From: Thermodesulfovibrionia bacterium
GTDB lineage: Bacteria; Nitrospirota; Thermodesulfovibrionia; UBA6902
Length of the DNA: 38,951 nt
Reading direction: 5' to 3'
Assembly: GCA_020053105.1 (NCBI GenBank)
Contig: JAGVNU010000058.1
Coordinates: forward strand, 1 to 38,951
A program made the translations under genes and the position numbers. The notes beneath the pieces were generated by a model. It ran no database searches. It was given only the letters and a program-made list of their open reading frames with translations, and was not told the origin of the DNA. Of the stretch, positions 17,657-26,800 are shown in pieces. Numbering within the stretch: position 1 is the first letter of the stretch; each line of letters opens with the position of its first letter.

Positions 17657-18145
17657 CTATTTAGATATCACATACTCCCCTCTATTGATATCAAAATACG
17701 TATCAAACGTGACCGGTTCGGTGACCGGGTCCGCAAAGAGCAGGCCGGTTATCCTGAACCGGATGTTCCGCTCGGTCTTGTCAGTGGCCTCGGTATGCAC
17801 TGTCACGTTTTTCAGCCGGGGCTCAAAGCGCGCAATGGTTTTTTCAACGTCAATGCGCAGCTGCTGTTTTACGGACGGACTCCTCGGGTCCTTGGACGTG
17901 AAGTCACGAAGGCCGTAGACAAACAGGGAACTGTTAAGCTCTCTGTACTCATCTGGAAGGGGTAGTATGTTCCGTCGGGTGTTTAACAGGTTTTCCAGGT
18001 CCCTTACCACTGAGGCCTTGATCTGCGCCACGCTGTATACACGATTCTGGACAGGCTCATGTGATACCTCGGGTTCGTTATCAATGAGCCTGTCCAGTAC
18101 GGATGTCTGAATGTTCTGCTGGTCCTGCTTATCCAGCCGGGGCAT
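17657..18145 (-). CDS. tssE: TssE baseplate protein (gp25-like)
   Basis: 162 residues. The gp25/gpW-like lysozyme-fold domain is recognisable by 'SVLDRLIDNEP' near the start, 'SVVRDLENLLNTRR', 'SLFVYGLRDFTSKD', 'TIARFEPRLKNVTV' and a terminal 'FDTYFDINRGEYVI'. The Glu-Pro-Arg of 'FEPRL' is the conserved EPR motif of gp25 proteins, which nucleates sheath assembly. The start codon shares a base with the hcp stop (TAATG arrangement), so the two are translationally coupled. Confidence 0.94.
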   Translation of the reverse strand: MPRLDKQDQQNIQTSVLDRLIDNEPEVSHEPVQNRVYSVAQIKASVVRDLENLLNTRRNILPLPDEYRELNSSLFVYGLRDFTSKDPRSPSVKQQLRIDVEKTIARFEPRLKNVTVHTEATDKTERNIRFRITGLLFADPVTEPVTFDTYFDINRGEYVISK

Positions 18146-18633
18146 TATACCTTTTTATTTGCTTCCAGGTCCCAGCCGCTTGCCACATTACCGCCTCCGG
18201 CTCCGCCGGCACGTTTTTGCTTGACGTAATTCCATTCGATTTTACCGAAATTAAATGAAACGGATTCTGTTGGAATGCCGCCCCCGCCTCCGCCGACAGA
18301 CACGGAGCTGATAATGCAGTTAGTCATCTTGTATTCCATGTACTTAAGTTTATCTCCGCCGGCACGGCACAATTCAAGAGTGACTTCCTTTATATGCTTT
18401 CCCTCAGCACATGCCAGGGCCAGATTAGGGGATGCGGAATCCAGTGTCTTTGCAATTGTGAAATCCTGGAAATCCGCCCTTTGGGCTGAGCCTCCGCCTG
18501 ATGTGCTGGCAGACCCTGACGCCATCTGCGATACACCGCTGCTAAATGAGAGCACCTCGATCCAGTCCTTATGTTTGTCATCTGTGCTTTCTCCGGTTAT
18601 GCCGTCAATTTTTAAAAAATTATCAGCTGGCAT
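18145..18633 (-). CDS. hcp: Hcp tube protein (TssD)
   Basis: 162 residues. It has the Hcp pattern: 'FLKIDGITGESTDDKHKDWIEVLSF' (two blocks: FLKIDGITGEST and HKDWIEVLSF), 'FQDFTIAKTLDSASPNLALAC', and 'ESVSFNFGKIEWNYV' near the end. Hexameric rings stack into the inner tube and are secreted. Two glycine-rich loops stand out: 'ASTSGGGSAQ' near residue 45 and 'VGGGGGGIP' near residue 118, plus 'GGAGGGN' near the tail. A GGGAGG ribosome binding site precedes the ATG. It is 104 bases from tssC, a gap with no clear promoter, but hcp is often expressed at a higher level than its neighbours. Confidence 0.95.
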   Translation of the reverse strand: MPADNFLKIDGITGESTDDKHKDWIEVLSFSSGVSQMASGSASTSGGGSAQRADFQDFTIAKTLDSASPNLALACAEGKHIKEVTLELCRAGGDKLKYMEYKMTNCIISSVSVGGGGGGIPTESVSFNFGKIEWNYVKQKRAGGAGGGNVASGWDLEANKKV

Positions 18634-18737
18634 TATTTGTTACCTCCCTTTCCAGTTAATTGTTTGCGGGCTATCAAGAAAAATCTTTTATCCATTTTTA
18701 TTAATGTAACTCTATGTCCGTCCTTAATCTATTTAAA

Positions 18738-20231
18738 TTATCCCTTGGCCGGGGGAGGCAGTTCTGAAACCAGCCTTAGTGAGATGGTCAGTTCATCAAG
18801 CTGATAGTGCGGCTTGAGAAATGCCACTGCTCTGTATACGCCGGGCTTCCCGGGGACTTCAGTGACATCGACCCTGGCTTCCCGCAGAGGGTATTTAGCC
18901 TTTAATTCCTGTCCCGCGTTATCGTCAAGGAGCACATAGTTGGCGATCCAGCGGTTAAGAAAATCTTCCGCGTTTTTCCGGCTCATGAAACTCCCGATCT
19001 TGTCTCTCATCATGGACTTCAGATAGTGAGCAAACCTGGAAACAGCCAGGATGTACTGCAACTGTGAAGACAGCTTGGCATTGGCGCTGGCCGAAGGCGT
19101 ATCGTAAAGTTTAGGCTTATTGGCCGTCTGCGTGCTGAAAAAGGCCGCGTAATCGGTCCCCTTGCAGTGCACGAGCGGGACAAATCCGAGGTCAGCGAGT
19201 TCCTTTTCCCTCCTGTCTGTAATGGCTATTTCAGTCGGGCACTTCAGGGCAACGTCTCCCTCGTCCGTCTTGAACGTATGAACAGGCAGGCCTGAAACAA
19301 GGCCGCCGCCTTCCACTCCTCTTATGGCCGCGCACCAGTGGTACTTGGCAAAGGCGTCAGTGAGGCGGACGCCCAATGCGTAAGCGGCATTTCCCCACAG
19401 GTATTTATTATGCACCGTGCCCTCAACGTCTTCTTCGAAATTAAAGGCCTCGACAGGCACATTGGCCTTTCCATAGGGAAGGCGCATCAGGATATGGGGC
19501 AGGGCAAGGGCCACATATCTTGAGTCTTCAGACTCGCGGAAAGATTTCCACTTGGCGTATTCAACACTCTGAAAAATCTTGGCCATGTCGCGCGGGACCC
19601 CGAGATCGGTATAACTGTCCAGGTTGAATATCTGTGAGCCTGCGGCTGATATAAACGGGGCATGGGCCGCAGCAGCCACCTGTGACACCTTCTCAAGCAG
19701 GGACATGTCCTGCGGATGGTTGGTGAACTCATAATCACCGATGAGCGCTCCATACGCGGAGCCGCCGAACATGCCGAACTCTTCTTCATAAATCTTCTTG
19801 AAGAGGGTGGACTGGTCGAACTCGCTGGCCTTCTCCATGTCCTTGAGGAGGTCTTTCTTGGATACATTCATTACCCTGAGTTTGAGTTTCTCTCCCGTCT
19901 CACTCTGCGACACGAGATAGTGCAGTCCCTTCCAGGAGGCCTCGAGTTTCTGGAACTCTTCATTATGCATGACCTCATTGAGCTGCTTTGATATAAGTTT
20001 GTCGATCTGGGCGATCCTTTTATTAATCATGGCCTCGGTGTCTTTTGAGACAGTGATGACCCCGGTCATGATTTCACTGACGAACTCACCGATGACGTCC
20101 CTGGCCCATTGTTTCTGGCTTTCTTCACGGGCCATGCGGCCTTCATCAATGATCTGGTCTAACAGACCCTTTTCTTCCTTGACTTCCGCCTGAGCTGACT
20201 CCGGAGCGGCTTGTCCTTCTTTTTCAGCCAT
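18738..20231 (-). CDS. tssC: TssC large sheath subunit
   Basis: 497 residues, full family length. Landmarks are 'LISKQLNEVMHNEEFQKLEASW' (blocks: ISKQLNEVMHNEEF, KLEASWKGLHYLV), 'FGMFGGSAYGALIGDYEF', 'ALALPHILMRLPYGKANVPV', 'KYLWGNAAYALGVRL' and a C-terminal 'KPHYQLDELTISLRLVSELP'. The last segment forms the inter-subunit strand handshake of the contractile sheath, present here but absent from the fusion paralogue at 10048-11580. It lies 41 bases downstream of tssB with a good GGAGG-type site, as usual for a tssB-tssC pair. Confidence 0.97.
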   Translation of the reverse strand: MAEKEGQAAPESAQAEVKEEKGLLDQIIDEGRMAREESQKQWARDVIGEFVSEIMTGVITVSKDTEAMINKRIAQIDKLISKQLNEVMHNEEFQKLEASWKGLHYLVSQSETGEKLKLRVMNVSKKDLLKDMEKASEFDQSTLFKKIYEEEFGMFGGSAYGALIGDYEFTNHPQDMSLLEKVSQVAAAAHAPFISAAGSQIFNLDSYTDLGVPRDMAKIFQSVEYAKWKSFRESEDSRYVALALPHILMRLPYGKANVPVEAFNFEEDVEGTVHNKYLWGNAAYALGVRLTDAFAKYHWCAAIRGVEGGGLVSGLPVHTFKTDEGDVALKCPTEIAITDRREKELADLGFVPLVHCKGTDYAAFFSTQTANKPKLYDTPSASANAKLSSQLQYILAVSRFAHYLKSMMRDKIGSFMSRKNAEDFLNRWIANYVLLDDNAGQELKAKYPLREARVDVTEVPGKPGVYRAVAFLKPHYQLDELTISLRLVSELPPPAKG

Positions 20232-20272
20232 CGTTTACCTCCTTGAAAAATTATATGTCCGTATTTTCCCTG

Positions 20273-20785
20273 TTATTTCTCTTCTTCTTTTTTGACACCC
20301 GCTTCTTCACCGAGTTTCTTCAGGTTGTCCGTGCTTGCAATAACGTTCTGGAGGAGTTCATCCAGCTTGTCGTTGCCGTCGAGTTTGTTCAGGAGTTCGG
20401 AAAGCTTCTGCCTCGCTTCCACCAGTTTCTTCACCGGCGGTATCTGACCTGCGACACTTTCCGGATGAAAATCGTCAAGCGACTTGAACCGGAGCTCTAC
20501 GGCTATCTTTGAGTTGTCATCTGTCAGCTTGTTGTCGGCCTTGAAGGCCAGCCTTGGTTTCATGCCTTCCAGCACCTTGTTGAAATTATCACGGTCGATC
20601 TCAATAAATTTCCGGTCTTTCAGTTTCGGAAGCGGTTCATCCGGTTTGCCGGACAGGTCTGCCAGTATCCCGACGACAAAAGGGATCTCCTTCATTTCAA
20701 TTGCATCGCCGATCTCCACGTCATAGGTAATATGGACCCTCGGAGACCTCACCCTGTCGAGCTTATGCTGTAAACTTTCGGCCAT
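20273..20785 (-). CDS. tssB: TssB small sheath subunit
   Basis: 170 residues. It shows 'RVHITYDVEIGDAIEMKEIP', 'FVVGILADLSGKP', 'FIEIDRDNFNKVLEGMKPRL' and 'LRFKSLDDFHPESVAGQIPP', all typical of TssB/VipA. TssB and TssC form the six-start helical sheath that contracts to push the Hcp-VgrG needle. The C-terminal tail is lysine- and glutamate-rich. A GGAGGAAAG ribosome binding site precedes the ATG, and tssC follows. Confidence 0.97.
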   Translation of the reverse strand: MAESLQHKLDRVRSPRVHITYDVEIGDAIEMKEIPFVVGILADLSGKPDEPLPKLKDRKFIEIDRDNFNKVLEGMKPRLAFKADNKLTDDNSKIAVELRFKSLDDFHPESVAGQIPPVKKLVEARQKLSELLNKLDGNDKLDELLQNVIASTDNLKKLGEEAGVKKEEEK

Positions 20786-20837
20786 AATCTTTCCTCCTTA
20801 TTAGTCCCTGCTGATGGAGCAGGGTGGTTATTGTTTA

Positions 20838-22169
20838 TTAAATCCTGTACATCATCGCCTTTGTGACATCCATGGTGCATATCTTTCTGAAGAGCTCCCG
20901 GGCCTTTGCCATGTCGTCATCAGACGGGGTCCCGGCTGTCAGGCACTGATAGAGCGCCTCAATCACCTCTGCGATCCACATGGGAGACTCCCAGCGGTCC
21001 AGATGCAGCTCTTCAATAAGTGCGTACAACTGTTCCACTATCGGTTTTGCAAGGTCCGGCCGTTCAGCCTTAAGACATAGTTTGGTCATAAGGAGCTTGT
21101 AGCGGTTTTGTTCCCTCACCGAGGGCATACTGCAGGAGGCCGCATAAAGCTGGTCCAGCGCCTTTTTGATGCCCCCGTCCTTAAGCTTCTTAAGCGAGTC
21201 TTCCCACATGGCCTTTTCAATGGACCCGGAATCTGAAATACGGATTGCCGGCAACGGTACGGCTGCTGTCTGGGTCAATGGCTGCATTTCTTCCTCCCCC
21301 CTTTCTGTTTCTTCATGCTGAGGGACCTCGGTCTCCTCTGCCTGAGGCAGTGGCGCCGGGTCAGGTTCGCTCTCTTTTTTCTTTTCAAGAAGCCTCAAAG
21401 CGAGCTGCTTACAGGCCTCAATAGCGTCCCTCAATTCAGCTACCCTGGGCGCGTTGGGACCGAACTTTTCATCCAGGGTCTTGTCAAAGGCCTGAAATTC
21501 ATCATGGCATGCTGTCAGGCTTTCAACAAGAGACTTATAATGCGCCTTTGATGTCCGCTGAGCGGCTATGTCAAAATCCTCAGCCGTCAATTTCCCTTCA
21601 GCTATCAGTTCATCCCTGCGCTGCTTCTTGCCTTCGTCAACATCGCCGTACTGGTTACGGGTGCCTGTTTCATAGCCTACCTGCTGCGACTCCTGCCATT
21701 TATGCCAGGAATATCCCGGTGTTTCTTTTGTGTCAGTGACCGGGACCAGCTTAATGCTGAGGGACAGTTTATCATTCATGAATTCAATGGGGCCTGACCT
21801 GAAATCAAGGTCTCCGTCTTCTATCGCCGGGTACACCTGTTCCCAGTATCCGGTCAAAAAGGCGTTGATTATTTTGAGTCCCGTGGAAAGCCCTTCAAAC
21901 CCCCCGGTCCTGATCAGCGCCTCGGTAAGCCATGCAGCTATCTGAATGTCTTTGGTCTTATTTACAAGGGCGTCAACGCACAACTTGATCGCCTTGTCCC
22001 ACTCGGCCCTTTTGAGGTCGCGTTCGGGGATTGACGGATCATGGATGTCGTCTTCCCTCCTGGCTTCTTTGATATTGTCATAGACAGGGGTATAACGGAG
22101 GTCTTCGCCCGCAGGATTATCACCGGGAATCGGCGCCAGTATGGCCTCTACATTAATCTCTCTTTTCAT
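20838..22169 (-). CDS. tssA: TssA, ImpA-N domain with VasJ-like C-terminus
   Basis: 443 residues. The N-terminal ImpA-N domain has 'ILAPIPGDNPAGEDLRY' and 'DIQIAAWLTEALIRTGGFEGL', with 'YWEQVYPAIEDGDLDFR'. A charged linker (residues about 255-310, Glu- and Pro-rich) follows. The C-terminal 'VREQNRYKLLMTKLCLKAE' and 'HLDRWESPMWIAEVIEALY' fit the VasJ-type tail. TssA proteins prime baseplate/tail assembly or cap the growing sheath; the class cannot be set by eye beyond the VasJ-like tail. The start lies 17 bases inside tagJ, with GAGGTG as binding site. Confidence 0.93.
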   Translation of the reverse strand: MKREINVEAILAPIPGDNPAGEDLRYTPVYDNIKEARREDDIHDPSIPERDLKRAEWDKAIKLCVDALVNKTKDIQIAAWLTEALIRTGGFEGLSTGLKIINAFLTGYWEQVYPAIEDGDLDFRSGPIEFMNDKLSLSIKLVPVTDTKETPGYSWHKWQESQQVGYETGTRNQYGDVDEGKKQRRDELIAEGKLTAEDFDIAAQRTSKAHYKSLVESLTACHDEFQAFDKTLDEKFGPNAPRVAELRDAIEACKQLALRLLEKKKESEPDPAPLPQAEETEVPQHEETERGEEEMQPLTQTAAVPLPAIRISDSGSIEKAMWEDSLKKLKDGGIKKALDQLYAASCSMPSVREQNRYKLLMTKLCLKAERPDLAKPIVEQLYALIEELHLDRWESPMWIAEVIEALYQCLTAGTPSDDDMAKARELFRKICTMDVTKAMMYRI

Positions 22170-22974
22170 TTTTCACCTCAGACGCAGGGGGATTGAATAT
22201 CATTTCACGTATCTCAAGGATGGCGACTTCATCTTCACCGATCTGGTAAACATGCTGGCCCATGCCCCTTTCAAAGGGGCCGCCGAGATTTTCCCAGTCG
22301 GTGATCCTTCCGAGTTTTATATGGTCATCTTCATTGAGGAAGGATTCAGCATAGAGCACAGGGAGAAAACAGTTCAGCGTCAGCCCTTTCCACGTAGTAA
22401 TAACGGCAGAGGACCATATGAGATCGAAAAGGGTCTTCGGAGGAGTTACTGAAAGCTCCCTGACAGCTTCAAAGGGCACCCAGACATAGCTCTCATGCGC
22501 GATTGCCTCAATAAAGCGGGAAACATATACGTCAGTGTCTTTAATGCCGATGAAACTTTTTCCGTTTACAGTCCCGGATAAGACCGGCGTCTGTGAGTCA
22601 ACCTCGCTGAAAAGCGCGGCGGCCTCTTCTATCTTTTTTCCGGCGAGTTTTTCACGGGCGGCATAATAGGTTTCAATATACGCCGGGGTACCCGGCAGGA
22701 AAGATGGACGGCGGCCCTTTCTGAAGACTTCCAGCCGCTCCTTTTCCGCACTGACCAGATTTTTGTATACCTGCGCCCCGGTCTCCCTGTTCACGTCCAT
22801 GGCGGCAATAATATCGAGGTCGCGTTCCGCCTTGTCCCATTCCCCGCAAAGACAGTGGACCTGAAACAGGAGCGTCCGTTTGCCTGCATCAGCAGGAGAG
22901 GCCTTGACCTCTTCAATTGACTGAGTACGCGCTTCTGATAACCTTCCCGCCCTGATGAGTTCTTTAGCTTCCAT
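22153..22974 (-). CDS. tagJ: TagJ/ImpE accessory protein
   Basis: 273 residues. The N-terminal tetratricopeptide-like half has 'LIRAGRLSEARTQSIEEVKA' and 'LLFQVHCLCGEWDKAERDLD', both diagnostic of ImpE. The second half has 'GKSFIGIKDTDVYVSRFIEA' and 'YVWVPFEAVRELSVTPPKTL', the ImpE signature. TagJ binds the sheath and modulates ClpV recruitment in systems where it was studied. It is the first gene after the internal promoter at 23037-23065, with a leader of about 55 bases. Its own ribosome binding site is weak, and the ATG at 22974 is therefore the likeliest but not certain start. Confidence 0.92.
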   Translation of the reverse strand: MEAKELIRAGRLSEARTQSIEEVKASPADAGKRTLLFQVHCLCGEWDKAERDLDIIAAMDVNRETGAQVYKNLVSAEKERLEVFRKGRRPSFLPGTPAYIETYYAAREKLAGKKIEEAAALFSEVDSQTPVLSGTVNGKSFIGIKDTDVYVSRFIEAIAHESYVWVPFEAVRELSVTPPKTLFDLIWSSAVITTWKGLTLNCFLPVLYAESFLNEDDHIKLGRITDWENLGGPFERGMGQHVYQIGEDEVAILEIREMIFNPPASEVKNEKRD

Positions 22975-23036
22975 TAAAAAATGAAAAAAGTTTACAGGTT
23001 AAAAAGTCGCAACAGTAATTATCCCTTAGAAATGGA

Positions 23037-23065
23037 ATCTTAACAGAATAAATTGCCTACGTCAA
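23037..23065 (-). promoter_or_regulatory. Internal sigma-70-like promoter ahead of tagJ
   Basis: Minus strand TTGACG (23065-23060), a 17-base spacer, then TAAGAT (23042-23037) with an extended TGT in front of it. It sits in the only sizeable gap (110 bases) within the structural genes, between tagF and tagJ. It would allow the sheath/tube/baseplate genes to be transcribed apart from the envelope genes. The match is by eye. Confidence 0.55.
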
Positions 23066-23084
23066 TACACACTCACTTCTCACT

Positions 23085-23891
23085 TTAACCTGAGACAAGA
23101 GACCCGTCCTCTCTGACCCCGGCACTGGTCAGGGACCACAGATGCATAAAGTCCGCTGTCTGAAGGGAGCGGTTAAAGAAGGCCATGAAGGACTGCCCGA
23201 ACGTCCCGCCGATAAAAACCGCATTCGGGACGCTTTTGCTGTGGGTCTTAAGAAGCATATGCCAGCAGCTTATGAGCGCGAACTGGTCATGAAATGATTT
23301 ATGGTCCAGACTGATAAAGCCTTCCGGTTTATCTGAGAGGCCGATTGCCCTTTTCTTCAGGGAGTCCAGGTCATAAGGGGCATGTTCCCTTCCTGTGACG
23401 GTCAGCGATTCCATAAGGGCTTTTCTGGTTGACTCAAACTCCGCCCATTCAGAAGATGGCTGTCTAACGTTCCGGATTTCAATAGCGAGGGCTTTAATAT
23501 CATGTAACATCCGGGCCGAGACATATTCAATATGTCCCCATGATTTATCACAGGCAAGAGGAAGGAGGTCCCACCTCTTTTCCCAGTCTCTCAGGCTGCC
23601 GGTCCCGATGATAAGCAGGGGATAATGACGGCCGACGCTGTCGCAGCTGTCCTTGACTATGCCGCATACTATGTTTTCTTTCCCTGCCCCCCTGGCCCAG
23701 AAACGCCAGGCCACCGGGTCAGCGCCGGGTCTCTTTATCGCACCCTGTCCCCTGTACCCTGAATCGACCCAGTTCGCAAAGCTTTTTCCGATAGGGGACT
23801 CCTGCCCGATGCTGAAATAGTCTTTTGCCGCAGGATGCTTGCCGTACGCGGACCAGTTCCAGTTCTGTACGGATTTTATGTTCCCCAGCAC
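23085..23891 (-). CDS. tagF: TagF/ImpM accessory regulator
   Basis: 268 residues. The opening 'WSAYGKHPAAKDYFSIGQ' and 'FANWVDSGYRGQG' match the DUF2094 (ImpM/TagF) family, as does 'KENIVCGIVKDSCDSVGRHYPL' read as two blocks. TagF is a post-translational repressor of T6SS firing in Pseudomonas, acting on the Fha branch of the threonine phosphorylation pathway. No Fha, PpkA or PppA is visible here. The start codon is GTG at 23891, 16 bases inside the tssM coding region; AAGGAG lies about 13 bases before it. It is the last gene before the 110-base gap with the internal promoter. Confidence 0.9.
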   Translation of the reverse strand: MLGNIKSVQNWNWSAYGKHPAAKDYFSIGQESPIGKSFANWVDSGYRGQGAIKRPGADPVAWRFWARGAGKENIVCGIVKDSCDSVGRHYPLLIIGTGSLRDWEKRWDLLPLACDKSWGHIEYVSARMLHDIKALAIEIRNVRQPSSEWAEFESTRKALMESLTVTGREHAPYDLDSLKKRAIGLSDKPEGFISLDHKSFHDQFALISCWHMLLKTHSKSVPNAVFIGGTFGQSFMAFFNRSLQTADFMHLWSLTSAGVREDGSLVSG

Positions 23892-26800
23892 CCTGTAATG
23901 CTCCTTACGATCTCTCCCGGACGGGACATTGATTTACCGACTACATCCTGTATCCCTCTGAAACCGTAATTGACCTTGATGTATTTAATGCCCAGCTTCT
24001 GCAGTTCTCCGCTCTGCTGGGGGAATTCACCGGGGTTGAAAGTCCTGGACCCTGACTGAAACTCCGCCAGAAAGTCGGAAAATCCCTGCGGCCCTCTGTA
24101 TATTTTGGTAAGCACAAGATTGCCCACGTCTATTTTAAAGATTACGTCATTGCATGTTTGAGGGTTCCAGATAAAAGTCTTGCTTACAGGGAAATGATAG
24201 TTGTTTAAACTCACTGTGCCTTCGGCGCATTGTAATTCGAGATGTGTAGCGTGGGGCTTTATCCTCGCGTCCTGATTGGCATCTGTGGGCAGGCCTTTTA
24301 TGGTTATGTTGTAGCTCTGCTTTGTGACCGCGTCGGCATGGGCGCTTGCTCCCCGCTTAAGGAAGCTGAAGAAGGATGGTTTAAAGGGGACAGACCTGCT
24401 GAAAAGTTCGACCGGATAATAGCCTGAAGTCTGCCTGAATTTTATAAAAGGGGCCGCTGTCTCCTTGACAAATTTCCAGGCCAGTCCCTCCTGTCCGAGA
24501 AGCATCTCTATCCCCTGCTGACCGGAAGCGCCCTGGACTTCCGCCATCACCTTTTCATCCCATTGCGCCTGAAGGTCGCAGGCTGTTTCCATAAGGGTAT
24601 ATTCCCATAAAAAATCAAAGGGCCCTGATATCATATTCTTGACCGTGTCTGACGGCGCCCCCTCGGCAACGGCATATTTCAGATTGTCAGCAGCCCGGTA
24701 GGCCTTGTAAAAAGGCGACTCGCCGGCTGCTGGGTCTTCTGTAAATACCTTGGCTGCCATCTGAGATGCCTGGTTCCTTGAAGCAGTCACCGGAGTGATA
24801 GCGTTAAGCGCGTCCTGATACTTGCTGGCCGCGCTGATTGCCGACAATCCGGCTCCGGCAGTTTCTCTTTCTTCAGAGTCCCGGCCCAGCTTTTTCCCGA
24901 ATGTGTCGATGACCCCTTTCCCTTTTTCAGCCGCCTTTGCAATTGCGCCTTTCCCTGCGGTGCCTATTCTCCGGGATGATTGAAGCTCATAAACCTGTGA
25001 CAGCCAGTTAGGGCCGCCGCCTTCTTCAGTCAACGGTTTGAGGTCTGAGGCAATTTTATTTATAAGAGCGAAATAAGGCCCGTCGTCAGTGGACATCTGC
25101 GCGGCCTTTTTCTGCCATTCTTCTTTTGTCCTCAACCTCTCTTTGCCTTTTGAAAAACCAATGCAGAAGGCCTCCCACGACTCAAAGCTTTTATTTCTGT
25201 GCCATCTGTTGAACTCCTGTTTGCGGCCTGAGAAAATCAGGGGATCGGCAATGGCTGATTCAATTTCCTTGATGAGAGAATCGACCATCTCTTTCCCTTT
25301 ACTGGTAAACGCGGGGGCGATTACGGCTTCATCTCCGGCAGCAGCAGCGCCTCCCCAGAAATCTCCGAGTGTGACCGGCGTGACCGAACCTTCGCTGTTA
25401 ACACTTGCCGCAAGCCACATCGGCACGCCGGGCTTGAGCGCGAGCATCTGTTTCAGCCACGACTGAAATATGTCTATCTCTTTGCTGATTTCGCCTATGT
25501 CGGTCCTCCATATAATATAGTTGAAATACAGCTTGCCGAAGGTCTGTCTTGCTTCAGAGGAGACGTCCTGCCCGACGGTGGACAGGAGTGCAACGTGGGA
25601 GGGCTGGGGCCTTGCCCTGATTGCCTCCGGGCCCTCTCCGTCAAGGCGGGCCTTGAGGAGATTGATCCGCCTTGTAAAATGCACAATGTACTGCCCCACT
25701 ACTTCGTCGGGGGTACTTGCGGAAAGACTGATGAGCGTTGTTTCCTTCATCCGTCTGTCCAGCGGTGACAGGAAACCGCTCCTGTACTGATCACAATATT
25801 TTTCCTTTAGTCCTTTTTCTACATCTATGCTTTCATTTAATCCAAACCTCGGTATCCACCAGCCGCGGTTCTGCTCCTCGACTTTGAGTATCGCGCTGCT
25901 GAAACGGTCCAGGGTGACAAGATTAGCCATGAAATCGCGCTGCATGACCGGGGGCTTTGCGAATTCGTGGGAGGCCCCGCGTAATGTCCTGAGGTTCTTG
26001 ACGAATGAAAAACTCAGCAGCCCGCATATGGCTATGCCTATAATTACCCATGAGACAAGGCCGAGGTTCCTTGTAAGTGTCTGCCATTCAACGGCCCTCG
26101 TGGTCGGTGCAAAAAGGCCCCTGTCCCCGGGCAGGATCTTTGAGAAAAAGTCATGCAGGAACAGTCCCCTGCTCGTTCCGGGCAGCACCTCTTTTTCACC
26201 TATCAGTCCGAGTTTGCTCAGGAAGTGGGAATACGGGCTTCCCTCCTGGCGGCCGCTGCTGAAGTAAAGGCCGCGCAGCACAGGTGTCTCCTGATAGGGA
26301 TTTTCCTGAAAGGCCCCCTTCATAAAGGACTCGATTCCGCGTGAAAGATTTTCAAACTCTTCAGGAAAGAGGAGAAGTCCAGGGTCTACACCACCGGCAT
26401 CAGGTTTATTCAGAAGAAGGATGCGCAGGTCCCTCAGCCGCTCTCCAATGGTATTCATTGCGCGCTTAATGAAGGCGTCAGCGTCCTTTGACAGGTCGGC
26501 GTTCATGACGCCCATGGGTTGACCGGTGCTCTCTTCAGGCAGGTGGTCGCAGAATTTGGTCATCCCCTGTACGAGGTCGCATTTGGTGACAAGCACATAA
26601 ACCGGGAACTTGATTCCAAGTACCCTCATGAGCTCATCTATCCTGCGGCGTATGTTCTTGCCGTCTTCTTCCAGCGCCTCAACCGTGCCCTCCAGAAGTT
26701 TATTCGCCGCAACTGTCACTATGAGGCCGTGAAGCGGCTCTTTCTTTCTGTACTTCACAAGCAGGTTCAGAAAGCCCTGCCATTCCTCCTTGTCCTTTCC

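Noticed and set aside
18645..18720. Tiny 20-codon frame (start MDKRFFLIARK) just before hcp
   Set aside because: It ends at the hcp start in a TAATG arrangement, but it is very short and lacks its own ribosome binding site; probably chance.
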